Below are positions 25,169 through 33,688 of a stretch of 43,820 nucleotides of DNA, one piece after another. Origin of the DNA: Candidatus Methanoperedens sp. (GTDB lineage Archaea; Halobacteriota; Methanosarcinia; Methanosarcinales; Methanoperedenaceae); assembly GCA_021409285.1 (NCBI GenBank), contig JAGFND010000005.1, positions 1-43,820 of the forward strand, written 5' to 3'. How positions within the stretch are numbered: the stretch's first letter is position 1; the number at the start of each line of letters is the position of its first letter. The notes below the pieces were generated by a model, which searched no databases, was not told the DNA's origin, and was given only the letters and a program-made list of their open reading frames with translations. The translations under genes were made by a program, and so were the position numbers.

Positions 25169-25516
25169 TCAAAATGATATCACTATTTCAGAATCAGTTA
25201 TTTTTTTCACGATCTCTTCACGTTCAGCCACTTTGATATTCGTAAGAAGGCCGGATATCCCGCGCCTTTTCATGGATGCTTTATCTGCAAGAAGGTCGCA
25301 ATTAAGTAATTTCAGCGCCTCGAACTCTTTATGTAAAGGCTGGAGATTTACAAGCTCAGGTCTCTGCGGCGCTGCTGAATAAACGCCGTCATCTAAGAAT
25401 ATCACACAGATCTTATCTTCACGCAGAGTAAGGCCGACACTCATTCGCAGTGCCTCAGCGTTCCTCCGGGTATTCAGTGGAAGATTGCGAACAATAACCG
25501 TTATTTTTTTTTTCAT
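25169..25516 (-). CDS. DsrF/TusC-like sulfur-relay protein
   Basis: The 115-residue DsrE-superfamily protein contains KITVIVRNLPLNT and CVIFLDDGVYSA, the latter matching the strand-loop shared with its two neighbours. It has Cys37 and Cys73 (LLNCDLLADKASMKRRG, the position usual for the DsrF/TusC C-terminal half). Three bases separate it from the DsrE-like stop. A role in the DsrEFH complex is inferred from the trio order E-F-H. Confidence 0.75.
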   Translation of the reverse strand: MKKKITVIVRNLPLNTRRNAEALRMSVGLTLREDKICVIFLDDGVYSAAPQRPELVNLQPLHKEFEALKLLNCDLLADKASMKRRGISGLLTNIKVAEREEIVKKITDSEIVISF

Positions 25517-25519
25517 GGC

Positions 25520-25822
25520 TTACCCGAAAGACAGGAACCTGTCAACATCCTCTGCAATGCATGCATGATCATACTGGCTCCCGAAAAGAATGCCCTCGGC
25601 CTTCGAAACTTTTCGCTGCTCGGCATTTAGCGCGCAAACGGTGATATTAACCCCTATTTCGATAAGTCCGGCAAATTCCTTTTTATTGATATTGTATACG
25701 CCGTCGTACATCAAAAAGATGGATACGTCATGGCCATGCTTTCGCGCCGCCCTGCTTATTGAAATAACGGTATTTGTATTCTCATTCTCAGGGGTTGTGG
25801 AGAGAAGTATCCCGAGCTTCAT
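25520..25822 (-). CDS. DsrE/TusD-like sulfurtransferase subunit
   Basis: The 100-residue protein shows LGILLSTTPENENTNT, VSIFLMYDGVYN and a cysteine at residue 63 (NITVCALNAEQR), the place of the persulfide cysteine in TusD/DsrE. A second Cys87 is present. It would accept sulfur from or pass it to TusA, whose gene overlaps it by 4 bases (ATGA). Confidence 0.8.
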   Translation of the reverse strand: MKLGILLSTTPENENTNTVISISRAARKHGHDVSIFLMYDGVYNINKKEFAGLIEIGVNITVCALNAEQRKVSKAEGILFGSQYDHACIAEDVDRFLSFG

Positions 25823-26043
25823 GCTTTTCGTATCCTTACTATCCAGAGATGATCATTTCTTTGCTCGATCCCCATTATCTTATGCCCTTCGTTCTTTAAG
25901 CTTCGCGGCACGTTCTCAACAGCCGGAGCATGGTCAAATGTCACGACCAGTTCTTCGCCGCTATCCAGTTCTTCAAGTTTCAATTTAGTCTTTACAAAGG
26001 TATATGGGCACACCTCGCCTTTCAGATCAAGTTCAATTGCCAT
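25819..26043 (-). CDS. tusA: TusA-like sulfur carrier protein
   Basis: The 74-residue carrier has the SirA/TusA motif GEVCPYTFVKTK, with the persulfide cysteine at residue 12. The common second proline of CPXP is Thr here. ATG 26043 is chosen because GGTGA precedes it at 5 bases; a GTG at 26070 would add nine residues and overlap the upstream gene. The stop overlaps the DsrE-like start. TusA moves sulfur between a donor and DsrE or other acceptors. Confidence 0.88.
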   Translation of the reverse strand: MAIELDLKGEVCPYTFVKTKLKLEELDSGEELVVTFDHAPAVENVPRSLKNEGHKIMGIEQRNDHLWIVRIRKA

Positions 26044-26047
26044 TTTT

Positions 26048-26857
26048 TCACCATATCCTGCATGTTTCACCGTATATTTCTTCCTGTATCGAGGTTATTT
26101 TTGGTTTATCGCCGCATACAGGGCATTCCTTATTCCATCGCATTTTGATCTCATCAAATGTCATGTTGAGAGCATCATAGTAAATAAGCCGGCCAACAAG
26201 CAATTCTCCGATACCAAGAAGATATTTCACGACTTCTGTTGCCTGGATCACACCCACTATTCCCGGAAGAACACCTAGGACTCCAGCTTCCTGGCAGCTT
26301 GGCACCATTCCAGGGGGAGGTGCATGTTCAAATAGACATCTGTAACACGGACCTTTGTGCGGTAATATTGTTGTGACCTGTCCTTCGAACCTGTAAATGC
26401 TGCCGTGAGATAATGGTTTGTTCAATATTACGCAGGCATCGTTCACAAGGTACCGCGTTGCGAAGTTATCCGAGCCGTCCACAACGATATCATATTCTTT
26501 GAAAATATCCTCAACATTACTGGCATTCAGCCTCTTTATGTATGTTCTGACATCAATATCAGGATTGAGATTATTGATGAACTTTTTTGCAGATTCTGCC
26601 TTATGTATCCCTATATTTCCGCCATGGATGACCTGTCTTTGAAGGTTGCTCAGGTCAACCGTATCGTCATCGATTATTCCAAGAGTCCCCACGCCAGCAG
26701 CTGCAAGGTATTCAATAATGGGCGCGCCAAGTCCGCCTGCTCCAATGCATAATACCTTTGATGACAGAAGTTTTTTCTGGCCTTTCCCGCCGACCTCAGG
26801 CAGGATGATATGACGTGAGTATCTTTTTATTTGTTCTTCGCTGAATCCACCTAACAT
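26048..26857 (-). CDS. ThiF/MoeB/HesA family E1-like adenylyltransferase
   Basis: The 269-residue protein has GAGGLGAPIIEYLAAAGVG (ATP site), the adenylation segment SNLQRQ, DGSDNFATRYLVND and a zinc site CYRC...CPVC. It adenylates the C-terminal glycine of a ubiquitin-like sulfur carrier (MoaD, ThiS or SAMP). It has no rhodanese domain, so persulfide must come from elsewhere, possibly the TusA/DsrE proteins encoded downstream. GGTGA lies 5 bases before the ATG. It heads the operon and has its own AT-rich upstream region (26858-26929). Confidence 0.9.
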   Translation of the reverse strand: MLGGFSEEQIKRYSRHIILPEVGGKGQKKLLSSKVLCIGAGGLGAPIIEYLAAAGVGTLGIIDDDTVDLSNLQRQVIHGGNIGIHKAESAKKFINNLNPDIDVRTYIKRLNASNVEDIFKEYDIVVDGSDNFATRYLVNDACVILNKPLSHGSIYRFEGQVTTILPHKGPCYRCLFEHAPPPGMVPSCQEAGVLGVLPGIVGVIQATEVVKYLLGIGELLVGRLIYYDALNMTFDEIKMRWNKECPVCGDKPKITSIQEEIYGETCRIW

Positions 26858-26929
26858 TTTTTCACCATATTATTACTGGGAGTATTAAATACATGCTTAA
26901 AGTATTACTGGAATAAATAATTTGTGGTT

Positions 26930-28012
26930 TCACTGGAATTGAAACGGGACAGGCGTGACACACAGAAACCCCATGATAAAAATGAGCATCCCTAAAGCCA
27001 TTCTTCCTTTATCAAGCGGTATATCATCATTAAGAGGTTTGGGATGGCCTGAAGCTGCAAATAAAGAAAGCAGCAATCCCCAGAAAACCCACATGAAACC
27101 GTCTTTATTCTGGATATATGTCACATAGAATCCGAGCGAGATAAGGACAAATGGTAAAAAAGTCGAAATATGTGATGCTTTCTCACCTATCATGGCGCGA
27201 AGAACATGCCCGCCGTCAAGCTGGCCAGACGGGATCAGGTTAAGCGCAGTAACAAGCATCCCGACCCATCCAGCAAATGCCACAGGATGCCGCTGAACTG
27301 CTTCGTTTAACGGGATGAACCTGGTTATGAATTCGAACAGGGGGGGAATTGATAACGTGAACTGGAATCCGGTGTCTATCTGTGCAACAGGCGGCAGGAA
27401 AAGGCCAATGATTGTGACAATAATCGATACGATAAGACCTATGAGGGGTCCGGAAATCCCTACATCAAAAAGAGCTTTGCGGTTGGGTATCGGGCCTCTG
27501 TGCTTAATAACAGCTCCCATTGTTCCTATCAGGCTCGGAAATGGGATAAAATAGGGTAAAGAAGTATGCATTCCGTGTTTTTTTGCGATAAAATAATGTC
27601 CACATTCATGCGCCCCGAGGACGGTCATTATGGCGATCGTAAAGGGGATCCCTTTGAAAGCCTCAGAAGGATTTAATATCGGATCAGCTCCGAAAAGGAA
27701 CGATCCCATAAACATTGTGGTGATACAGGTGGCTGCAAAAAGCACGGCATTTATCCATCTGCGCTCATTTGCCTGCTTCCAGGGCGATGCTATAAGCATA
27801 TGTTCACCAAGTTCATATTTTGTGGTGAATTGCAGACCCTTTTCGGCAAAGACTGTCCATAATTTCGGATAGATTATTTTGCCATCTTCTTTCGGGATAC
27901 CGAAGAAATATATTATATCATCCTGCTGCTGAATATCATATATTGAGAAAAATGGACTTATCTTTTCAGCGAGTTCATCAACAATTTGAGATTCTTTGAG
28001 TTGATCGTTCAT
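26930..28012 (-). CDS. M50 site-2 protease family membrane metallopeptidase
   Basis: The 360-residue protein has an N-terminal soluble region (~1-85) and about six to seven transmembrane helices. HECGH (residues 135-139) and NLIPSGQLDGGH near residue 280 supply the zinc ligands of intramembrane site-2 proteases. ATG 28012 lies one base after the DUF35 stop, so it is the last gene of the mevalonate operon. Site-2 proteases release membrane-tethered regulators in other organisms; a link to lipid synthesis here is only suggested by position. Confidence 0.88.
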   Translation of the reverse strand: MNDQLKESQIVDELAEKISPFFSIYDIQQQDDIIYFFGIPKEDGKIIYPKLWTVFAEKGLQFTTKYELGEHMLIASPWKQANERRWINAVLFAATCITTMFMGSFLFGADPILNPSEAFKGIPFTIAIMTVLGAHECGHYFIAKKHGMHTSLPYFIPFPSLIGTMGAVIKHRGPIPNRKALFDVGISGPLIGLIVSIIVTIIGLFLPPVAQIDTGFQFTLSIPPLFEFITRFIPLNEAVQRHPVAFAGWVGMLVTALNLIPSGQLDGGHVLRAMIGEKASHISTFLPFVLISLGFYVTYIQNKDGFMWVFWGLLLSLFAASGHPKPLNDDIPLDKGRMALGMLIFIMGFLCVTPVPFQFQ

Positions 28013-28013
28013 C

Positions 28014-28421
28014 TCAGCGGGTTTTTGCCGGGGGTTGCGGGACAAATTTCGTACCATAATAAATCATCCCTTTCTCGCTCTCTTCTCCGAGTCTCCTGAA
28101 TACTGATATCACTCTCATCCCAATATGGATGTCATTGTGGTCGCATATCACCTGTGATGTCAGGCGCGGCCCCTCATCGAGTTTTATTATGGCAAGAATA
28201 TAAGGTGTCTGCTTCTCAAAATCCCTTGTAGCGCTATGTATTATAGTGTATGTCAGCACTTCTCCCACCCCATGGAATTTATGCGGGATTATTTTTCCTG
28301 TCCTCCTGCATTTCGGGCACATGTTCCTGGGAGGATAAAAATATCCTTTGCATTTCTCACAATGAGTGCCAATGAGATTATACAGGTTCTTTAGCCTTCT
28401 CCAGAATCTTGGAACTGACAT
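28014..28421 (-). CDS. DUF35 zinc-ribbon/OB-fold protein of the thiolase-HMGCS complex
   Basis: The 135-residue protein has a rubredoxin-like zinc ribbon (Cys21, 24, 35, 38) and an OB-fold (GVGEVLTYTIIHS...). In methanogens a DUF35 protein bridges acetoacetyl-CoA thiolase and HMG-CoA synthase and holds a shared CoA site, letting the endergonic thiolase step be pulled by the next enzyme. The gene order HMGCS-thiolase-DUF35 with 2-base spacing supports that complex here. Confidence 0.92.
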   Translation of the reverse strand: MSVPRFWRRLKNLYNLIGTHCEKCKGYFYPPRNMCPKCRRTGKIIPHKFHGVGEVLTYTIIHSATRDFEKQTPYILAIIKLDEGPRLTSQVICDHNDIHIGMRVISVFRRLGEESEKGMIYYGTKFVPQPPAKTR

Positions 28422-28423
28422 AT

Positions 28424-29593
28424 TTATCTCTCCCTGCCAAAAATATGAACAACAGCCGTGCCGCCTGACCCTCCAACGTTATGAGTCAGGCCTATAGCAG
28501 CACCATCTATCTGGCGCTTCCCGGCGTCGCCCCGAAGCTGCATGGTAATCTCGACAGCCTGTTTCACACCTGTCGCCCCAACCGGATGGCCGCAAGCCTT
28601 AAGACCACCTGACGGATTTATCGGGATCTTGCCTCCAAGTGCAGTCAAGCCTTCGACGGTCGCTTTTCCACCTTCCCCTTTTTTCACGAAACCAAGATCC
28701 TCGATGGCACATATCTCAGCTATAGTGAAACAATCATGAACTTCAGCAAAACCAATATCATCTGGTGTTACTCTTGCCATTTTATAAGCCCTTTTGGCTG
28801 CTGCTGTAGTCGCATCGATAGTTGTTATATCCGGTCTATCATGAAGCGAAAGCGTACCGCTTGCCTGTGCTGAGGCTTTCACATATACCGGCGTGTCCGT
28901 ATATTTTTTGGCGATATCAGCAGGTGCGATGACAACTGCTGAAGCTCCATCTGTTATGGGAGAGCAGTCAAATACATGCAGCGGATCTGCTACCATGACC
29001 GAATTAAGCACTGTTTCTATGGATATCTCATTCTGGAACTGCGCTTTGGGATTCATTGTACCATTATGATGGTTCTTTACAGCGACTGATGCAAGTTGTT
29101 CCTGGGTTGTCCCGTATTTGTGCATGTGAAGCTTGGCTATCATTGCATAAAGGCCAGGGAACGTGGCTCCCATTACGCCTTCCCATTCCCTGTCAGCTGC
29201 TGCTGCAAGGGCGTCAGTGGTAGTCTCGACATCCACATCGGTCATTTTTTCAGCTCCGCCTGCTACTACTATGTCATGATATCCAGACGCTACAGCGATG
29301 ATGCCCTGCCTCAGCGCCAACCCTCCGGACGCGCATGCTGCCTCCACGCGCGTTGAAGGGATATGCAGGCCTGCAAGCCCCGCATAATCAGCGATCAATG
29401 CACCAAGATGCTCCTGCTCTATGAACCTGCCTCCGCTCATGTTCCCTATATAAAGAGCATCCAGTTCCCCACCCTGGACATTTGCATCTTCGATGGCGCT
29501 GATCCCCGCTTCCACAAATATTTCCCTGAATGATTTATCCCATAATTCGCCGAATTCAGTACATCCGACTCCGATAATTGCTACGTCTCTCAT
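28424..29593 (-). CDS. acetyl-CoA C-acetyltransferase (archaeal thiolase)
   Basis: This thiolase condenses two acetyl-CoA to acetoacetyl-CoA, the first step of the mevalonate pathway. The nucleophile is Cys87 (EAACASGG). HDCFT supplies a catalytic His, and GHPVGATG the C-terminal His motif. The 389 residues suit the archaeal SCP2-type enzyme. GGTGA precedes the ATG. It sits between HMG-CoA synthase (21-base gap) and DUF35 (2-base gap), consistent with a channelling complex. Confidence 0.93.
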   Translation of the reverse strand: MRDVAIIGVGCTEFGELWDKSFREIFVEAGISAIEDANVQGGELDALYIGNMSGGRFIEQEHLGALIADYAGLAGLHIPSTRVEAACASGGLALRQGIIAVASGYHDIVVAGGAEKMTDVDVETTTDALAAAADREWEGVMGATFPGLYAMIAKLHMHKYGTTQEQLASVAVKNHHNGTMNPKAQFQNEISIETVLNSVMVADPLHVFDCSPITDGASAVVIAPADIAKKYTDTPVYVKASAQASGTLSLHDRPDITTIDATTAAAKRAYKMARVTPDDIGFAEVHDCFTIAEICAIEDLGFVKKGEGGKATVEGLTALGGKIPINPSGGLKACGHPVGATGVKQAVEITMQLRGDAGKRQIDGAAIGLTHNVGGSGGTAVVHIFGRER

Positions 29594-29614
29594 GCTTTCA
29601 CCAATTTTTTAACA

Positions 29615-30655
29615 TTATAACTTTATCTTGCCTTTATGTTTCGCATATGTTGCATAATTAATATAAATGGGATCAGCCAGAAGCTCTTCAACGCTTGGCG
29701 CGCCATTTCGTATCTCATCTATCCTGTCTGTCACGCTTATGCTAAAAGCGTCACTTCCTGCCCCTGAGCCAAAAGCGGTCATAAAAATCTTATCTCCTGG
29801 TTTTGCGATATCAAGGGTTGCTGCAAGACCCATCATACAGGAACCCGAATACGTATTACCCAGGCGTGGGACCACAAGACCAGGTTTTATCTGTTCATTT
29901 GAGAAGCCCAGCATCTTTGCTACTCTTGAAGGGAACTTGCCATTAGGTTGATGGAATACTGCATAATTATAATCAGATGGTTTTGTTCCCATCCTCTGCA
30001 ATAAACCCGAAGATGCAGAGGTGACGTGCTTAAAGTAGCCCGGCTCTCCGGTAAATCGTCCTCCGTGTTCCGGATATGGCATTCCTTCCCTTCTCCAGAA
30101 GTCTGGCGTGTCTGTGGTATATGAATATGTTGAATCTATCTTTGCGATGAGGTCTTTCTTTCCGATGATATACGCGACACCACCCGCTGCTGCTGTAAAT
30201 TCAAGCGCGTCACCTGGAGCCCCCTGCGAAACATCAGAGCCTATCGCAAGCCCAAGATCAATCATTCCTGATTCTGCAAGTCCCATACATACCTGTATAG
30301 CCGCTGTTCCTGCCTTGCATGCAAATTCAAGATCAGCAGCTGTCATATTGGGCGTTGCACCGATTGCTTCCGCCACCACAGTGCTTGAGGGTTTCACAGC
30401 ATAAGGGTGGCTTTCCGAACCGGTATATACTGCTCCTATCCTTTCAGGATCAATGCCAGCCCTATTCACGGCATTGCGTGCTGCTTCTACGGCTATCGTG
30501 ATCGTATCTTCATCAAGATCGGGTACTGATTTCTCAAAAACCATTAGCCCGTCAATAATACTATTCGCATTTTCACCCCATACTTTTGCTATTTCTTCCA
30601 CTTTTATCCTGTAGCGTGGTATGTAAGCACCATACGAAACAATTCCAGCACTCAT
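29615..30655 (-). CDS. hydroxymethylglutaryl-CoA synthase
   Basis: HMG-CoA synthase makes HMG-CoA from acetoacetyl-CoA and acetyl-CoA for archaeal ether-lipid isoprenoids. The catalytic Cys113 lies in EFACKAGT, the Glu in VFEKSVP and the His in HQPNGKFP. The 346 residues match the archaeal form. The ribosome site GAGGT is 5 bases from the ATG. The XRE-regulator gene ends 47 bases upstream on the same strand. Confidence 0.95.
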   Translation of the reverse strand: MSAGIVSYGAYIPRYRIKVEEIAKVWGENANSIIDGLMVFEKSVPDLDEDTITIAVEAARNAVNRAGIDPERIGAVYTGSESHPYAVKPSSTVVAEAIGATPNMTAADLEFACKAGTAAIQVCMGLAESGMIDLGLAIGSDVSQGAPGDALEFTAAAGGVAYIIGKKDLIAKIDSTYSYTTDTPDFWRREGMPYPEHGGRFTGEPGYFKHVTSASSGLLQRMGTKPSDYNYAVFHQPNGKFPSRVAKMLGFSNEQIKPGLVVPRLGNTYSGSCMMGLAATLDIAKPGDKIFMTAFGSGAGSDAFSISVTDRIDEIRNGAPSVEELLADPIYINYATYAKHKGKIKL

Positions 30656-30702
30656 TTTTTACCTCTTTATTTATTTTAGATCTTTTCAAATAAAAATATC
30701 GT

Positions 30703-31488
30703 TTATTGGTGTTTTGCATCATGTGATTGAAGTGCCCTGTTCAATTCATTAATTGGCATTACTGAAGAAATGAGTGGCACTCGTTCAATTTCAGCAATCT
30801 TAATGGCTATCGGGTCAACCTGCGATGCCAGGAGGCCGTGTATCACCACCAAAGCCGGTTTCAAATTCGTCACCCGCAGAGCCACCATTGGGGATCTGCC
30901 TGTCGAGACGTTTGTGAATATCATAGCTCTTTCAGAACTCCAGCCGTAAAGTTTCTGGAATTCATTGTATGAAAGCTGAAGGATGGCTTTTAAGCTATCT
31001 ATTATTGTGTATCCGTATAATGGTTTTATATGTTCGCTTGGAGGTATGTACGCGACTTCACCTTTTATTAGCTTTGTCATATCTTCTACGGATATCGGTG
31101 ACAGATATTCATGAATATCATAGATGACATCGGTATGAAAACCTCCCTGTAATATGCCTTCATAAGAGCGGATTTTTGCTCCTCCCCGTGCCACATCCAT
31201 ATCAAGGATGGAATCAACTATCTTACTTATTATAAATATCCCGGGAGATTTTCGTCTTCCGCTTTCGTAATCACTGATTACGGAAGGTGAAACTTTAAGG
31301 TTTGCAGCAAGATCAGTTTGAGAAATTTCAAACACAGAACGCCATTTTTTTAGAGTATCGCCAGGATTATCTGAGAGAGTTATCTCTCCTGCCATTTTTT
31401 CGGCAAGCCTGTTCCTTATATTTGAAACATTTCCATTTGTTCCGGAAACCGAAACAGACATGGAAGCATTAGCTGCATTTTCAGTCAT
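30703..31488 (-). CDS. XRE-type helix-turn-helix transcriptional regulator with C-terminal sensor-like domain
   Basis: The 261-residue protein has a low-complexity N-terminus, then a Cro/C1-type HTH at about 45-97 (ISQTDLAANLKVSPSVISDYESGRR). A C-terminal domain of about 150 residues (from GILQGGFHTDVIYDI) includes a Ser/Thr-Gly-Arg segment NVSTGRSPMVALRV. The architecture resembles the archaeal COG1709 regulators. It is the first gene before HMG-CoA synthase, so regulation of isoprenoid synthesis is likely, and a repeat-rich site lies at its own promoter. The ATG is within a few bases of the predicted start site. Confidence 0.85.
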   Translation of the reverse strand: MTENAANASMSVSVSGTNGNVSNIRNRLAEKMAGEITLSDNPGDTLKKWRSVFEISQTDLAANLKVSPSVISDYESGRRKSPGIFIISKIVDSILDMDVARGGAKIRSYEGILQGGFHTDVIYDIHEYLSPISVEDMTKLIKGEVAYIPPSEHIKPLYGYTIIDSLKAILQLSYNEFQKLYGWSSERAMIFTNVSTGRSPMVALRVTNLKPALVVIHGLLASQVDPIAIKIAEIERVPLISSVMPINELNRALQSHDAKHQ

Positions 31489-31511
31489 TCAGGCTGGTTT
31501 ACGATGTAGTA

Positions 31512-31522
31512 GCATATAAAAC
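31512..31522 (-). promoter_or_regulatory. TATA box of the regulator / mevalonate operon
   Basis: The minus strand reads GTTTTATATGC, centred about 29 bases before ATG 31488. This implies a nearly leaderless transcript. Confidence 0.55.
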
Positions 31523-31552
31523 TAACGAAGCTGACTTCGTCAAATAACGAAG
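31523..31552. promoter_or_regulatory. candidate operator: TAACGAAG repeats abutting the TATA box
   Basis: TAACGAAG occurs at 31523-31530 and again at 31545-31552, 22 bases (two helical turns) apart. An inverted CTTCGT at 31535-31540 forms a palindrome ACGAAG-CTGA-CTTCGT with the first copy. The array touches the upstream edge of the TATA box, where the BRE and TFB bind. Autoregulation by the XRE protein encoded next to it is the simplest reading. Confidence 0.6.
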
Positions 31553-31643
31553 GGTATGACCAGAAGTGGCTGGTAGTATGTGATTTTGTAAATGGGAGAA
31601 ATTACTTTTTTCTCATAAAAAACTTACTGAATCCAAAAAGCTT

Positions 31644-32102
31644 ATGACTGATGGGCATTTTATTCAGAATAGAAACTTGAACAAGACAACTTTTCATTGC
31701 GATATCAGTATCTGCAATTCCATGTGCTGCCGGAACTGTCCGGTACTCACTCAGGATGAAGTCGCAGAGTTGATAGCGAATGTGAAAAAAAAATATGATG
31801 TCGACCTTGAGAGAAAAAGATATTTCAGATCCGCAAAAGGCGAGCATGGCCTTTATTTCTCAGTAAAGATGATAAAAGGACAATGCATCTTTCTGAACAG
31901 AGAAAAGCGCTGCCGGATATATGATTGCCGCCCGACCCTGTGTGAACTTTATCCTGCTATCGATGTGGATGCTGTTGATGAGAGGTGTCCCGGGATACAG
32001 AAAAATGAGTTCCATGAAGAAATGCTGGATGTTTTGAAAAAGAGGTATGCACAAGAGATCGATGAGAGAATCAAAAAAGAGCATACTTTCATGTTTGTTT
32101 AA
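31644..32102 (+). CDS. YkgJ-family cysteine-cluster (zinc/iron-chelating) protein
   Basis: The 152-residue protein shows the CX3CX3CCX2C-like N-terminal cluster (FHCDISICNSMCCRNC), CIFL, then CRIYDCRPTLCELYP, the pattern of the YkgJ/Fe-S oxidoreductase-like family. These proteins bind a metal or Fe-S cluster and their function is generally unknown. It stands alone, divergent from the regulator and convergent with rtcB (19-base gap). Confidence 0.8.
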   Translation: MTDGHFIQNRNLNKTTFHCDISICNSMCCRNCPVLTQDEVAELIANVKKKYDVDLERKRYFRSAKGEHGLYFSVKMIKGQCIFLNREKRCRIYDCRPTLCELYPAIDVDAVDERCPGIQKNEFHEEMLDVLKKRYAQEIDERIKKEHTFMFV

Positions 32103-32121
32103 AAGACCTATCCGGATCCAG

Positions 32122-33588
32122 TTACCCCTTTGCGACCCCAAGAGGCATCAGCCTCACTACTTTTCGGGCGATGCCAAGCTGGTGAACCACCTCTACAACA
32201 TCCTCGCTTTGTTTATAGACTCCAGGCGCTTCCTCAGCTATCACAGACGGATCGGTCGCCCTCACAGATATCCCCTTTGCAGCCAGTTCTTTCTGGATCG
32301 TTTCGCCATTGAAATCTCTTAGCGCCTGCGTCCTGCTTGAGACGCGACCTGCGCCGTGACATGCACTTCCGAATGAAAGTTCCATTGCTTTTTCAGTCCC
32401 GTGCAGGACAAAGGAAGGCGTACCCATACTTCCAGGGATAAGAACAGGCTGACCGACATCCCTGTAGACTGCGGGAACATCGGGATGTCCTGGAGGGAAA
32501 GCGCGTGTTGCACCTTTTCTGTGAACGTACACCATCTTTTTTACTCCATCTATGTTATGTTCTTCAAGTTTTGCAACGTTATGCGCCACGTCATAAATAA
32601 GATCCATTCCAAGTTCATCTTTATCGCGCTTGAAAAAAGATGAGAATGTTTCCCTGACCCAGTGAGTGATGACCTGCCTGTTCGCCCATGCATAATTTGC
32701 CCCGGAGGCCATTGCCTTAAAATAATTCTGCCCTTCAGTTGACTCAGCAGGCGCGCATGCAAGCTGCCTGTCAGGAAGGACAATGCCATATTTGCGTGTG
32801 GCTCTTTCAAGTATTTTCAAATGGTCGTCACATATCTGGTGGCCAGCGCCCCGCGAACCACAGTGGATCATGACAGTCACATGCCCTTTTTCCAGGCCAA
32901 AAACCTTCGCGACCTCAGGGTCGAATACTTCTTCAACATATTGTACTTCAAGGAAATGGTTGCCGCTTCCCAGTGTCCCGAATTGAGGTTTGCCTCTTTT
33001 CTTTGCTTTTTCACTCACCTTTTCAGGGTCCGCATACTTTATGAAACCATTTTCTTCGCAGTGTTCGATATCTTCTTTTACTCCATAGCCGCTTTCTACT
33101 GCCCATTTTGCGCCGTGAAGGAAAGCGTCATTCAATTCTTTATCTGAAGCCCGGATCTTACTTTTGGAGCCCACACCTGCCGGTATCTCATGGAAAAGAA
33201 GATCTATCAGATCTTTCATCCCTGGTCGCACATCATCAATAGTGAGATTGGTTCTCAATATGCGGACGCCGCAATTGATATCATATCCCACACCTCCAGG
33301 GCTTATTATCCCATCATACCTGTCAAATGCTGCCACTCCTCCGATAGGGAAACCGTAACCTGAATGAGCATCAGGCATTGCCATAGAATATTTCTGTATG
33401 CCTGGAAGAGTAGCAACATTGGCAGTTTGTTCAATAGTCTCATGTTCAAGGCTGGCAAGCAATTTCTTCGACACAAAAATACGTCCAGGCACTCTCATTC
33501 CCGATTTGTAATCCGTGGGAATATCCCATGTATAATCATTGACCTTTGTAACGATGCCTGTGGCATCTTTTTTAATATTTTCCGACAT
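32122..33588 (-). CDS. rtcB: RNA-splicing ligase RtcB
   Basis: RtcB joins 2',3'-cyclic phosphate and 5'-OH RNA ends, sealing spliced tRNA halves in archaea. The manganese-site motifs are GYDINCGVR (Asp103, Cys106), GSGNHF, HCGSRGAGHQ and AHNVA; CHGAGR carries the His that becomes guanylylated. The 488 residues are standard and no intein interrupts the gene. ATG 33588 follows AGGAAA; the reading frame stays open for 51 codons upstream but those codons lie in the divergent promoter region. Confidence 0.95.
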   Translation of the reverse strand: MSENIKKDATGIVTKVNDYTWDIPTDYKSGMRVPGRIFVSKKLLASLEHETIEQTANVATLPGIQKYSMAMPDAHSGYGFPIGGVAAFDRYDGIISPGGVGYDINCGVRILRTNLTIDDVRPGMKDLIDLLFHEIPAGVGSKSKIRASDKELNDAFLHGAKWAVESGYGVKEDIEHCEENGFIKYADPEKVSEKAKKRGKPQFGTLGSGNHFLEVQYVEEVFDPEVAKVFGLEKGHVTVMIHCGSRGAGHQICDDHLKILERATRKYGIVLPDRQLACAPAESTEGQNYFKAMASGANYAWANRQVITHWVRETFSSFFKRDKDELGMDLIYDVAHNVAKLEEHNIDGVKKMVYVHRKGATRAFPPGHPDVPAVYRDVGQPVLIPGSMGTPSFVLHGTEKAMELSFGSACHGAGRVSSRTQALRDFNGETIQKELAAKGISVRATDPSVIAEEAPGVYKQSEDVVEVVHQLGIARKVVRLMPLGVAKG

Positions 33589-33688
33589 AGCTATTTCCTT
33601 TAATATGAAAGTATGGTTATTCAAAGCTATTAATCTTAGGGATTCATGCAGCAAAAAGTATGTATTATTAAAAACGGTATTATAGTCC

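Noticed and set aside
24911-26043. Dissimilatory sulfur oxidation locus
   Set aside because: DsrE, F, H and TusA are present, but there is no dsrAB, dsrC or dsrMKJOP; a biosynthetic relay is the better reading.
32122-33588. Intein in rtcB
   Set aside because: RtcB genes often carry inteins, but this frame has normal length and continuous catalytic motifs.
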